A DNA stretch of 64,000 bases, from positions 1 through 64,000 of the forward strand of contig JAHHHS010000008.1 in the NCBI GenBank assembly GCA_019359215.1. Reading direction: 5' to 3'. Position 1 is the stretch's first letter. Every line of letters starts with the position of its first letter. Both the position numbers and the translations under genes were made by a program. The DNA is from Nostoc indistinguendum CM1-VF10 (GTDB lineage Bacteria > Cyanobacteriota > Cyanobacteriia > Cyanobacteriales > Nostocaceae). Of this stretch, positions 18,567-26,726 are shown piece after piece. The notes under the pieces are model-generated. The model was not told where the DNA came from. It saw nothing but the letters and a program-made list of their open reading frames with translations, and did no database searches.

Positions 18567-19259
18567 ATGTCTAATACCTCTACTTCCAACCGTTTTCATA
18601 TGTCAGTTATAGATGATCCCCATAATGCTGCTAAAGCTAAACTTCCACTTCACCCCTCTGTAGTCAGTAAAGCCAAGCGGATGATTGACATCTTGGGTGC
18701 TGTTGTAGGGCTATCGATTACACTAATTGTAGCAATTCCTATTGCGATCGCTATTGAGTTAGATAGCCCTGGCCCTATCTTTTACAGTCAAGTTCGCTGT
18801 GGTTTGAATGGGCGTTACTTCCGAATTTGGAAATTTCGCTCGATGTCAGTCGGAGCTGACCAACTTAAGCATTTAGTTAAGAATGAAGCTCAAAGCGATC
18901 AGATATTCAAAAATGAGAATGACCCCCGCATTACCTGTATAGGCAGGTTTCTTCGTCGCACTAGCTTAGACGAACTGCCTCAGTTTTGGAACGTGCTGGT
19001 GGGAGAAATGAGCCTAGTCGGCACCCGCCCTCCCACTCCCAATGAAGTGATACACTACTCAAGACACCATTGGGAACGGTTGAATGTCAAACCGGGTATG
19101 ACTGGTGAATGGCAGGCTTATGGTCGCTCCAGTATTAAAAACTTTGAAGATATTGTTCACATGGACTTAGACTACCAACGTAAGTGGTCTATCTTTTATG
19201 ACATTATTCTAATCTTAAAAACTTTAAAAGTTGTGTTAAATAAGAGTGGTGCTTGCTAA
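18567..19259 (+). CDS. undecaprenyl-phosphate sugar phosphotransferase (initiating)
   Basis: A bacterial sugar transferase that starts repeat-unit synthesis by moving a sugar-1-phosphate to undecaprenyl phosphate. AKRMIDILGAVVGLSI precedes a single long hydrophobic re-entrant helix (VAIPIAIAIE). LDSPGPIFYSQVRCG, KFRSM, RTSLDELPQFWNVL, SLVGTRPP and KPGMTGEWQ follow, all conserved motifs. This is the minimal one-helix form (230 residues) without the large N-terminal part of WbaP. ATG 18567 (MSNTST) is chosen; an in-frame GTG at 18519, three bases after AAGGAA, would add 16 residues. It completes the exopolysaccharide gene set. Confidence 0.9.
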   Translation: MSNTSTSNRFHMSVIDDPHNAAKAKLPLHPSVVSKAKRMIDILGAVVGLSITLIVAIPIAIAIELDSPGPIFYSQVRCGLNGRYFRIWKFRSMSVGADQLKHLVKNEAQSDQIFKNENDPRITCIGRFLRRTSLDELPQFWNVLVGEMSLVGTRPPTPNEVIHYSRHHWERLNVKPGMTGEWQAYGRSSIKNFEDIVHMDLDYQRKWSIFYDIILILKTLKVVLNKSGAC

Positions 19260-19396
19260 CATACAGCCAATTAATGTTAGTGAAAGCTGATCAATTCATT
19301 CAACTTCCTCACAGAGAATTAACAGTGTTTCCATCGCCTCTACTAGAGAAATCAACTCTGTCCAAGAGGAGCCACTAACTAAATTTTGGGCATGAG

Positions 19397-19936
19397 CTAA
19401 GGGAACTCCAAAAAATAAATTATCCAATTTCTGGACTTCACTACGACTTTCCCTCCCCCTGCTCCCTGCCCCCTGCCCCCTGCCTCTACCAGCCGCAGCA
19501 AATTCATTTCTAGCAGCGTTACCAAGCCAAACAGTAGCATTCGCGCGGGCGCTTTCTGCAAGTCGCCACAGGTAACAATACCACTCACTTGATTGCAGTC
19601 CAGAACAAACAATCGCTGAGTTTGTTGCAAAATGGGTAGTAACTTTATCAGTGGGGTGGAAATGGCAATTAGTTCTTTTGGATGAAACACGCGTTGATAG
19701 TCGCCACACTTCCCAGATTTACCTTTTATTAAACTAGAGCGTTCTACATAACCGCTAATAGAATCTCCTGTCTCAACGCCGATTACATCAAAATTGTTCG
19801 CCTGCATCCAATGCAGCACCTCTGTAACTTCTGCATCAACTGGCATAGCTTTGAGGGGTTCTGCCACATATTCAATGGTGATATTGTTCTCAAACAAACT
19901 CTGCAAGTCTTGAGAACGCGATTTTAGCTGTTTCAT
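19397..19936 (-). pseudogene. CBS-domain protein with repeat-disrupted C-terminus
   Basis: The first roughly 150 residues form CBS-type regulatory sequence (EPLKAMPVDAEVTEVLHW, VIGVETGDSISGYVERSSL, RLFVLDCNQVSGIVTCGDL), which usually binds adenosyl ligands. At about 19450-19492 a CCCCCTGC-type tandem repeat interrupts the gene; after it the encoded tail is low-complexity and stops early. The other minus-strand frame continues past the repeat with a sensible end (NLVSGSSWTELISLVEAM, stop near 19296), so the repeat insertion has probably frameshifted the natural C-terminus. The domain may still fold. The gene follows the permease by 40 bases. Confidence 0.6.
19450..19492. repeat. short tandem repeat, CCCCCTGC type
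   Basis: Heptamer-like repeat of the STRR class (CTGCTCCCTGCCCCCTGCC), the same unit as at 40157-40190 and 61095-61115. It lies inside the CBS-domain gene and marks the position where the coding frame changes. Confidence 0.75.
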
Positions 19937-19976
19937 CCCCCTTCTTTAAATAATTTTATCGTACTTGCGCGATGGG

Positions 19977-21272
19977 CTATGCCCCGCCGTAGGCGATCGC
20001 TCGCCGAATTTTGTGCCAGATTAGCCCTGCGACAATCAACCCTAAACCCACTTGCCAAATCGAAGACTCTACCCAAAAGGCGAGAAAAAGGCAAGAGACA
20101 AGACCTAACCAACCTACCCATATAGGATAGAGTCGTTCTGATGGGGCCAGACGCAAGGCGGCGAAACTGGTAATTGCGTAATAAATCAAAACACTAAAAG
20201 CACTAAACGACCAGGTAGTTTTGACATTACCCAACAGTACCAGCAGAGCGATCGCTATCCCTACAAATATTACAGCCCAGTATGGGGTTGTCTGTTGTTG
20301 GTTAAGCCGCGCTAAGAATTTTGGCGCATCTGAACGCCTCCCCATTGCCAGTAACACACGGGATAAGCCCAAAATCAGGTTCAATAGCACGCCTAGCATG
20401 GCTGTCACCGCCCCAATTCCTAAGATTAAAGCACCACCGGAACCGGCAACGTTGCGGACTGCCACTTGTAGAGGCGCTGCCGTCTGCCCTGTGCTACTGC
20501 CCAAGACATCTGCCCCCACAGCCCCAATACCAACTATCGCCACTGCCATGTAAAGCAACATTGTCAGCAGCAGACAGACAATCATCGCCTTAGGAATCGT
20601 TTCCCTTGGGGAGCGTGCTTCCTCTCCCATTGTGGCAATGCGCCCATAACCTGTGTAGGCGACAAACATCAAGGCGCTAGCATGGAGTACTCCTCCTGGG
20701 GAGGTTCTGAAAAAAGGTGTCAAATTCTCAATTCCTACCTCGGTAGCACGGGGTAGACAAGCAAGGATAAAAAAGCCTAAAGATAACAGTGTTACCGACA
20801 CAATCACCGTATTGGTAACATTAGAGCGCCGGATACCACTTAAAACAACCAAAGTCATTATCCCTACAGCTAAGAGGGCTGTAGGAACTACCCAACTGGA
20901 ACTAAAACCCCCAATGTTCAGCAAGTAACCAGCAAAACCTAAAGCGGCGGTTGCGGCTGAGGCAGTCTTTGCTACCAAAAACATCCAACCTGCGGTGAAG
21001 CCCAATGCGGGGGTAAGATATCTGTAACCATATTCATAAGTGCCACCACTGACAGCATGATTAGCTGCTAACTGGGCGCTGTTGAGTCCATTACAGGTGG
21101 CAACAATTGCCCCAATTGCTACTGCCAAAATTACTGCTGGCCCAGCAATCCCTGCTGCAATCCCGATAGTGACAAATACACCCGTCCCGACAATCGAACC
21201 CAGTCCCATCAAGGTTGCACCCACAACCCCTAACTCTCGTTTAAGTTGGGGTGGAGAATTTCTGGCAGACAT
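19977..21272 (-). CDS. APC-family amino acid permease
   Basis: A 431-residue transporter with about twelve hydrophobic segments. The N-terminal LGSIVGTGVFVTIGIAAG is the APC substrate-binding GSGIF-like stretch in helix 1, and MFVAYTGYGRIATMGEEARSP is the conserved helix 6 with its following loop. The length is short for the family, and the C-terminal 30 residues overlap a HIP1-containing segment. Substrate unknown; amino acid or polyamine uptake is likely from the family. AGGGAGATCAAAG precedes the ATG. The CBS-domain gene follows closely and may modulate the transporter, as CBS partners do elsewhere; this is inference. Confidence 0.85.
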   Translation of the reverse strand: MSARNSPPQLKRELGVVGATLMGLGSIVGTGVFVTIGIAAGIAGPAVILAVAIGAIVATCNGLNSAQLAANHAVSGGTYEYGYRYLTPALGFTAGWMFLVAKTASAATAALGFAGYLLNIGGFSSSWVVPTALLAVGIMTLVVLSGIRRSNVTNTVIVSVTLLSLGFFILACLPRATEVGIENLTPFFRTSPGGVLHASALMFVAYTGYGRIATMGEEARSPRETIPKAMIVCLLLTMLLYMAVAIVGIGAVGADVLGSSTGQTAAPLQVAVRNVAGSGGALILGIGAVTAMLGVLLNLILGLSRVLLAMGRRSDAPKFLARLNQQQTTPYWAVIFVGIAIALLVLLGNVKTTWSFSAFSVLIYYAITSFAALRLAPSERLYPIWVGWLGLVSCLFLAFWVESSIWQVGLGLIVAGLIWHKIRRAIAYGGA

Positions 21273-21400
21273 CTTTGATCTCCCTGTTTAGATTACAAGA
21301 TGTAACGTTCATCAGTGAGAATATCACGACCGAAAGGCTTGCAGATAATCATAATTTTGTTGACATTTTTTTTGTTACCGCTCTGATACCAAATTAAGTC

Positions 21401-21443
21401 AGCACTAATTTTATACCAACTAGATTGGTATAAAATTAGTGCT
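21401..21443. promoter_or_regulatory. 19-bp perfect hairpin with TACCAA/TTGGTA centre
   Basis: Arms 21401-21419 (AGCACTAATTTTATACCAA) and 21425-21443 are exactly complementary around a CTAGA loop. The inner hexamers TACCAA and TTGGTA reappear as the dyad at 21589-21608, just before the ribbon-helix-helix/Mop gene. Could be an operator, a terminator for a transcript passing through, or a small repeat. Confidence 0.5.
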
Positions 21444-21588
21444 ACTCAGTTAATATTAAGTAACAAATTGTTTTGTACTGACGAAAAATAAATATTTATG
21501 TAGTTAAATGTATGGGATTAGTTGATGAATTATCTAGAAAATCCTTCAATAAAAAATATTTTTATTAAAAAAACACATCGAATTGATA

Positions 21589-21608
21589 CTTGGTAGAATC
21601 ATACCAAG
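21589..21608 (+). promoter_or_regulatory. dyad CTTGGTA-N6-TACCAAG, possible operator
   Basis: A perfect 7-bp inverted repeat separated by six bases, ending 27 bases before the start of the RHH-Mop gene. Small dyads of this kind are typical ribbon-helix-helix operators, so autoregulation by the downstream protein is plausible but untested. Confidence 0.4.
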
Positions 21609-21635
21609 AATAACCAGACTAACCAAAATTGATTT

Positions 21636-22079
21636 ATGCCAAGAAAAGAACAAGGGTGGGTCACATTTCAAACCTCAGAGGACGAGCGGAAGATTCTGGA
21701 AGAGTTCTGCGAACAGTCTCAACGCACCAAGACTGAGATTCTGCGGGAACTCGTGCGTAGTCTCAATCAGCACACCTGGGCACCAATATCACCGCCAATT
21801 CACGAGGATAAACAGGAAGATATTTACACTCAAAAGCCTGACATAGAAGCTAGTATTCAAAAGAAATCATTAAAAGTTAGTTCTCGCAATATTCTTAAAG
21901 GTGTGGTTAAACGAGTTGTTTATGGAGCAGTTAATAGCGAAGTGACTCTGGAGATTATTCATAAAGTAGAATTAACCTCGATTATTACTAGGGCTTCCGC
22001 AGAAGAGTTAGAACTATCTGAAGGAAAAGAAGCTTATGCAGTCATTAAGTCTAACGATATTGTCATTGCTAGAGAATAG
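21636..22079 (+). CDS. ribbon-helix-helix/Mop (TOBE) domain fusion
   Basis: 147 residues. The N-terminal part (WVTFQTSEDERKILEEFCEQ, then RTKTEILRELVRSL) has the strand-helix-helix pattern of a ribbon-helix-helix DNA-binding domain. After a 25-residue linker, residues about 80-147 form one Mop/TOBE domain: SSRNILKGVVKRV, GAVNSEVTLEI, LTSIITRASAEEL and YAVIKSNDIVIA. Mop domains bind molybdate, as in ModE and molbindins. ModE joins Mop to a winged helix, so here a different DNA-binding module may do the same job. Likely role: a molybdate-sensing repressor or storage protein. The ATG lies 27 bases after the TTGGTA dyad. Domain calls are moderately sure; function is inferred. Confidence 0.78.
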   Translation: MPRKEQGWVTFQTSEDERKILEEFCEQSQRTKTEILRELVRSLNQHTWAPISPPIHEDKQEDIYTQKPDIEASIQKKSLKVSSRNILKGVVKRVVYGAVNSEVTLEIIHKVELTSIITRASAEELELSEGKEAYAVIKSNDIVIARE

Positions 22080-22518
22080 AATTACTTTGACTTTAGGCGC
22101 TGGATATTAAAAAGATGAATCATCACTAACATTTTTGATTTTGGAGAACTGCAAGAGGAATTGAGTATATAGTTGATGCTATGTTTACCAGGAGCTACGC
22201 CTAAACAGATCCAAAGTGAGTATCAACTAGTATTAAAAATCGTTTACGGATTAATCTGGTAGCATCTTTGTTTTGCTTGCTGCTATAGAAGACTTTACAA
22301 AAAGATTTAAAATTGGATTTTGCGTAGGCGTAGCCCGTCGTAAACATCGCTTATGTAATAACTGTTTTCGTATAAATGGAATACATGATAGAGGCGCACA
22401 GCTAGCTGTGCGCCCCTGCTTTCACCTGAAGTTGACACAGATAACAGATGTGTGATCCTTTGCACCACAAAATCGTTACCGCACCAGTCAGACTCGAAAT
22501 AAACCACCACTGCCAAAA
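22080..22518. other. spacer with dispersed palindromes
   Basis: No gene recognised. It contains a GCGTAGGCGTAGCCCGTCG dispersed repeat (about 22322) and a perfect 22-bp palindrome at 22393-22414 with the core CACAGCTAGCTGTG. The core recurs at 38205-38230. Short frames here are not convincing. Confidence 0.5.
22393..22414. repeat. 22-bp perfect palindrome, ACAGCTAGCTGT core
   Basis: Each half is GGCGCACAGCT read inwards. It shares the core with a near-perfect 26-bp palindrome at 38205-38230, so it is probably a dispersed element rather than a terminator. Confidence 0.7.
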
Positions 22519-22701
22519 CTAACCGCACAGCCATTTTGGTTTGGTTGTAGAAAACTGCCCACTTACAGCATCGTAGCTAATTTTCGCCGTGCTAGCCGCC
22601 CCTGAATTACTAAAGGTAGCCTTATCCAAGACAATCTTATCGCCTTGGGAATATTTGAAGTCAGCGATCGCATCTACACCAAGAACAGAACTGGCAAAGG
22701 A
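22519..22701 (-). pseudogene. 3' remnant of an RTX-type calcium-binding protein gene
   Basis: On the minus strand an in-frame stretch of 60 codons reads SFASSVLGVDAIADF, GDKIVLDKATFSN and AKISYDAVSGQFSTT before a stop. This is the post-repeat region of hemolysin-type calcium-binding proteins. A TGA stands directly upstream at the 5' edge and no start precedes it, so this is an orphan fragment. It is not part of the RTX genes at 27.6-31.6 kb, which have a different C-terminus. Confidence 0.65.
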
Positions 22702-22881
22702 TCACTCCGTCTTCTTTGACATCGTTCTGTTCATTCAAATTTTCTCATTTCGAGTCGTGTTAACTGTTTGAGTACGGTAAACCGTATTTGCTCGTTAGTT
22801 CCCAAAGATTAATTTAGTTGTTAAGTTTAGTTACATAAATAAATAAAAAAATCCTGCAAACATTGCTAAATCGGAAAAATT

Positions 22882-23095
22882 ATGAGAGACGGTAATATCC
22901 TTGAGGATAAAGACAAATTGAACGACTTTGCGCGTAGCTCATCGCCTAGTTTGGGTGGGTACCCTAACATCTCGGATGTACATCACGCAAGAATCTTAGC
23001 TTGGTTTTACTAAGTATTCCGAAAAACTTAATGGTTACTTGGCAGTGATTGGATTTATATCTCTTATAGCTTTGGAAATCGTGACAGGTGTTTAA
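22882..23095 (+). pseudogene. frameshifted high-light-inducible (Hli) protein gene
   Basis: ATG 22882 opens a frame (MRDGNILEDKDKLNDFA...ARILAWFY) that stops at TAA near 23013. In the next frame the sequence continues directly as [18 protein letters not shown] then [12 protein letters not shown] and a stop at 23095. This is the single chlorophyll-binding helix of Hli proteins, whose usual signature is E.LNGR.AMIG. A shift of one or two bases near 23005-23010 separates the halves, and the conserved Arg is Tyr. The combined length of about 70 residues is right for the family. A sequencing error is possible, but the Arg change suggests decay. Confidence 0.65.
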
Positions 23096-23152
23096 TCAAG
23101 TTTCTTGAGCTAAGTCAGAAATAAAACTTAATTAAGATTATTTAACAAGGTT

Positions 23153-23338
23153 ATGAAAGTTACAGAGCAATTGGTGCATTTTTTAGAACAAGAATTGGGT
23201 ATTTCTGGTGGAGCAATTTCTCTTGCTTTGCGACATTGTGAGCAGACACCAAACTATCTAGCCATGACCCTCTGGCAGTATGGGCTGGTAACAGTGGATC
23301 AGTTAGCCCAAATTTTTGATTGGTTAGAAACAGTATAA
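23153..23338 (+). CDS. DUF2949 family protein
   Basis: A 61-residue protein of a family known in cyanobacteria. The pattern LVHFLEQELGIS..AISLALRH and LWQYGLVTVDQLAQIFDWLET matches the family across its whole length. Function unknown; the fold is helical and probably soluble. It lies 88 bases before ftsH on the same strand, so cotranscription is possible. Confidence 0.8.
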   Translation: MKVTEQLVHFLEQELGISGGAISLALRHCEQTPNYLAMTLWQYGLVTVDQLAQIFDWLETV

Positions 23339-23426
23339 GCTGCTTCAACTATTCGGATAGTAAATAACGCACTTTCTGTGAAAGTCACATTCTCAACAGT
23401 TTTCATTTTAAGGATTGGTTACATTC

Positions 23427-25313
23427 ATGGCAATTAAAGAACAGCCTAAGTCACCTCGGTTTCGGATCATTGCAAATATATTATTGGCAGTATCAGGGCT
23501 ATTTTTGCTCTTAAATTTATTTTTGCCTGGTTTATTTGCTTCTGGCCCGACTGGGGTTCCTTATAGCTTATTTATTCATCAAGTGCAAGAAGGGGAAGTC
23601 AACCGCGTTTCTGTTGGTCAAAACCAGATTCTTTACGAATTAAAAACAGAAAATACCGAGCCTGGCCCGGTGTTTGCAACTACACCAATCTTTGATTTAG
23701 AGTTACCCAAACTGCTAGAAGAAAAGGGAGTTGAGTTCGCTGCTACACCTCCACCCAAGAATACTTGGTTTACAACCCTCTTAAGTTGGGTGATTCCACC
23801 ACTGATTTTTATTGGTATTTGGCAGTTCTTTCTCGCCCGTGGTGGTGGCGGTGGCCCCCAAGGTGCGCTTTCTATTGGTAAGAGCAAAGCTAAGGTTTAC
23901 GTTGAAGGCGAATCAGCTAAAATCACCTTTGCAGACGTGGCTGGGGTAGAAGAAGCAAAAACTGAGTTAGTGGAAATTGTAGATTTTCTCAAGACTCCGG
24001 CACGATTTACGCAAATTGGCGCTAGGATTCCCAAAGGTGTGTTGTTAGTTGGGCCTCCGGGTACTGGTAAGACACTTTTAGCGAAAGCCGTAGCAGGAGA
24101 GGCAGGAGTTCCATTCTTCAGTATCTCTGGTTCCGAGTTTGTGGAATTGTTTGTCGGTGTAGGTTCTTCTAGAGTGCGGGATTTGTTTGAGCAAGCAAAG
24201 AAACAGGCTCCTTGTATTGTATTCATTGATGAATTAGATGCAATTGGTAAGTCTCGTAGCAGTAATGGCTTCTACGGTGGTAACGATGAGCGAGAACAGA
24301 CCCTCAACCAGTTACTAACGGAGATGGACGGGTTTGCAGCTGGGGATGCAACGGTGATTGTCCTAGCAGCTACCAACCGCCCCGAAAGCCTTGACTCTGC
24401 ATTGCTGCGTCCAGGCCGCTTTGACCGCCAGGTGTTGGTAGACCGTCCCGATTTATCTGGTCGGGAAGCTATTCTCAAGATTCACGCTCAAAAGGTAAAA
24501 TTAGGAAATGATGTAGATTTAAAAGCGATCGCTACTCGTACCCCTGGTTTTGCTGGCGCAGATTTGGCAAACTTGGTGAATGAAGCGGCATTATTAGCAG
24601 CTCGTAATATGCGCGAAAGTGTTGCTCAAGAAGACTTTGCCGAAGCAATTGAGCGGGTAGTCGCCGGTTTAGAGAAGAAGAGTCGCGTCATGAACGAGAC
24701 TGAGAAAAAGATTGTTGCTTACCATGAAGTTGGTCACGCAATGGTCGGGGCGCTAACCACAGGAAACGGTCGCGTAGAAAAGATTTCGATTATTCCCCGT
24801 GGGATGGCAGCTTTGGGCTACACTCTGCAATTACCAACTGAAGACCGCTTTTTGATGAATGAAGATGAACTGCGGGGTCAGATTGCTACTTTGTTAGGTG
24901 GACGTTCTGCCGAAGAGATTGTGTTTAACAGTATTACAACAGGTGCTTCCAACGATTTGCAACGAGCAACTGACTTGGCAGAACGCATGGTAACAACTTA
25001 TGGTATGAGCAAAGTCTTAGGGCCACTGGCTTACCAACAAGGACAACAATCAATGTTCTTGGGTAATGGTGGGGGTAATCCTCGGCGGGCGGTGAGTGAA
25101 GACACATCGAAAGCTATTGATAGCGAAGTCAAGGAAATCGTGGAAACAGCCCACGAACAAGCCCTAGAGATTCTTAGACAGAATCGAGACTTGCTAGAAG
25201 CGATCGCTACTCAACTGTTAGAAACAGAAGTCATTGAAGGGGAAAAACTGCACAGTTTACTGGGTCAGATTAAAGCCGTAGCTAAGACGACAGCTGATTC
25301 TGTCGCATCTTAG
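23427..25313 (+). CDS. ftsH: ATP-dependent zinc metalloprotease FtsH
   Basis: A membrane AAA+ protease that extracts and degrades damaged or unneeded membrane proteins. In 628 residues: helix 1 (about 13-36), a lumenal/periplasmic domain, helix 2 (about 115-137), Walker A GPPGTGKT (209-216), Walker [10 protein letters not shown], the second region of homology [19 protein letters not shown], and the zinc site HEVGH (433-437). Length is normal. ATG 23427 after AAGGA is preferred over an in-frame TTG at 23415. Cyanobacteria carry several FtsH paralogues; the N-terminus ([11 protein letters not shown]) suggests one of the non-photosystem-repair forms, but I cannot assign it. A miniature element sits 15 bases after the stop, before the terminator. 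Confidence 0.96.
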   Translation: MAIKEQPKSPRFRIIANILLAVSGLFLLLNLFLPGLFASGPTGVPYSLFIHQVQEGEVNRVSVGQNQILYELKTENTEPGPVFATTPIFDLELPKLLEEKGVEFAATPPPKNTWFTTLLSWVIPPLIFIGIWQFFLARGGGGGPQGALSIGKSKAKVYVEGESAKITFADVAGVEEAKTELVEIVDFLKTPARFTQIGARIPKGVLLVGPPGTGKTLLAKAVAGEAGVPFFSISGSEFVELFVGVGSSRVRDLFEQAKKQAPCIVFIDELDAIGKSRSSNGFYGGNDEREQTLNQLLTEMDGFAAGDATVIVLAATNRPESLDSALLRPGRFDRQVLVDRPDLSGREAILKIHAQKVKLGNDVDLKAIATRTPGFAGADLANLVNEAALLAARNMRESVAQEDFAEAIERVVAGLEKKSRVMNETEKKIVAYHEVGHAMVGALTTGNGRVEKISIIPRGMAALGYTLQLPTEDRFLMNEDELRGQIATLLGGRSAEEIVFNSITTGASNDLQRATDLAERMVTTYGMSKVLGPLAYQQGQQSMFLGNGGGNPRRAVSEDTSKAIDSEVKEIVETAHEQALEILRQNRDLLEAIATQLLETEVIEGEKLHSLLGQIKAVAKTTADSVAS

Positions 25314-25328
25314 AACATTAGAATTTTA

Positions 25329-25419
25329 GGCGTTGCATAAATGCGGGATGAATTGGCGGGTGAAACTATTGGTAATTCGTTCTAAATTGGGCGAAATCAT
25401 CCCATGATTCAGCAACGCC
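25329..25419 (-). mobile_element. 91-bp miniature element, copy 2
   Basis: Begins GGCGTTGC and ends GCAACGCC, flanked by exact 8-bp duplications GAATTTTA (25321-25328 and 25420-25427). Its reverse complement is identical at all 91 positions to copy 3 at 31705-31795. It has inserted between the ftsH stop and the terminator at 25431-25465. Confidence 0.9.
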
Positions 25420-25430
25420 GAATTTTAAAA

Positions 25431-25465
25431 GCAAGGAACGCAAAGCATAACTTTGCGTTCCTTGC
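25431..25465. terminator. bidirectional terminator between ftsH and moeB
   Basis: Perfect 15-bp stem (GCAAGGAACGCAAAG and its complement) with a 5-base loop, flanked by A and T tracts on both sides. It suits both converging genes. Confidence 0.85.
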
Positions 25466-25486
25466 GTTTTAAAAATCAATACGCTT

Positions 25487-26659
25487 CTAATACTCTGGAA
25501 CAGAAGGATCGATTTCTCGACTCCAAGCGGTAATTCCGCCTTTGACATTCGTCCCAACAATCCCGGCTTCCTTGAGAATGCCAAGAGCTTTTGCCGATCG
25601 CCCGCCCATCTTACAATGAGCAATTAAGCGGTGACCGTTTAATATTTCCTTTACCTTAGCAACGCCATTTCCATTTTCAATGTCTGGTAAAGGCACTAAC
25701 ACTGAACCAGGAATTTTGGCAATGTCGTACTCATTGGGGTTACGGACATCTAGCAGTACAAAATCCTTCGCACCACTATCAAGTAACTCCTTCAAATCCT
25801 TAACGGTCATTTCTTGCATTTCCATCTGCTGTTTTGCCTCCTCTGCCTTAGCTTGTGGAATTCCGCAGAATTGTTCGTAGTCTATCAGTTTTTCAATCAC
25901 TGGGCGAATTGGGTTAGGACGCAACTTCAACTCCCGGAATTTCATATCTAAGGCGTTGTATAGCAGCAACCGCCCACTCAAAGTTTTCCCTTGTCCCAGA
26001 ATGATTTTGACAGTTTCAGTTGCCTGAATTAAACCAATAATTCCTGGCAAAATTCCCAATACGCCGCCTTCTGCACAAGAGGGAACCATTCCTGGTGGTG
26101 GCGGTTCTGGGAAAAGGTCACGATAATTCGGGCCACCTTCGTAGTTAAATACAGTAGCTTGCCCTTCAAAGCGTAAAATTGAACCGTAGACGTTGGGCTT
26201 ATTTAGCAATACGCAAGCGTCGTTAACTAGATATCTGGTGGGGAAGTTATCAGTACCATCCACCACGATATCGTAAGGTTGAAGGATTTCCAGAGCGTTT
26301 TCGGAAGTCAGGCGGGTTTCGTATAAATCAACCTGACAATAGGGGTTAATTTCGTGAATGCGGTTTTTTGCCGATTCAATCTTGGGTTTATTCACCCAGG
26401 ATGTACCATGGATTACTTGTCGTTGCAGATTGGAAGTATCGACAATATCAAAGTCGACAATCCCGATACGTCCAATACCTGCCGCCGCCAGATATAAAAG
26501 TAGTGGTGAACCTAGTCCACCTGTACCGATACACAGTACACTGGCAGCTTTCAGGCGTTTCTGTCCTTCTAACCCTACTTCCGGCAAAATTAGGTGTCGG
26601 GAGTAGCGTTCATAGTCGTCTTTGGTCAACTGGATTTCATCCAGCTTGGGATTTAGCAT
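25487..26659 (-). CDS. moeB: MoeB/ThiF-type adenylyltransferase with C-terminal rhodanese
   Basis: 390 residues. Residues about 1-265 form an E1-like enzyme that adenylates the C-terminal glycine of a MoaD/ThiS sulfur carrier: YERYSRHLILPEVG, nucleotide motif IGTGGLGSPL, DGTDNFPTRYL, and the active-site cysteine in PSCAEGGVLG. Residues about 280-390 form a rhodanese domain with its cysteine in IAHCKMGGRSA, which would supply persulfide sulfur. The two CxxC zinc pairs of E. coli MoeB and human MOCS3 are absent (NYRDLFPEP and RPNPIRP stand in their places). Role: sulfur transfer for molybdopterin, thiamine or a related pathway. The upstream neighbour encodes a JAMM peptidase, which fits carrier-protein maturation. 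Confidence 0.9.
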   Translation of the reverse strand: MLNPKLDEIQLTKDDYERYSRHLILPEVGLEGQKRLKAASVLCIGTGGLGSPLLLYLAAAGIGRIGIVDFDIVDTSNLQRQVIHGTSWVNKPKIESAKNRIHEINPYCQVDLYETRLTSENALEILQPYDIVVDGTDNFPTRYLVNDACVLLNKPNVYGSILRFEGQATVFNYEGGPNYRDLFPEPPPPGMVPSCAEGGVLGILPGIIGLIQATETVKIILGQGKTLSGRLLLYNALDMKFRELKLRPNPIRPVIEKLIDYEQFCGIPQAKAEEAKQQMEMQEMTVKDLKELLDSGAKDFVLLDVRNPNEYDIAKIPGSVLVPLPDIENGNGVAKVKEILNGHRLIAHCKMGGRSAKALGILKEAGIVGTNVKGGITAWSREIDPSVPEY

Positions 26660-26726
26660 AGCAGTTATGATCTGGGACGGAATATTAATCCTATCGAAAA
26701 AAGATATGCGTCTTTAAACTAAGCCG

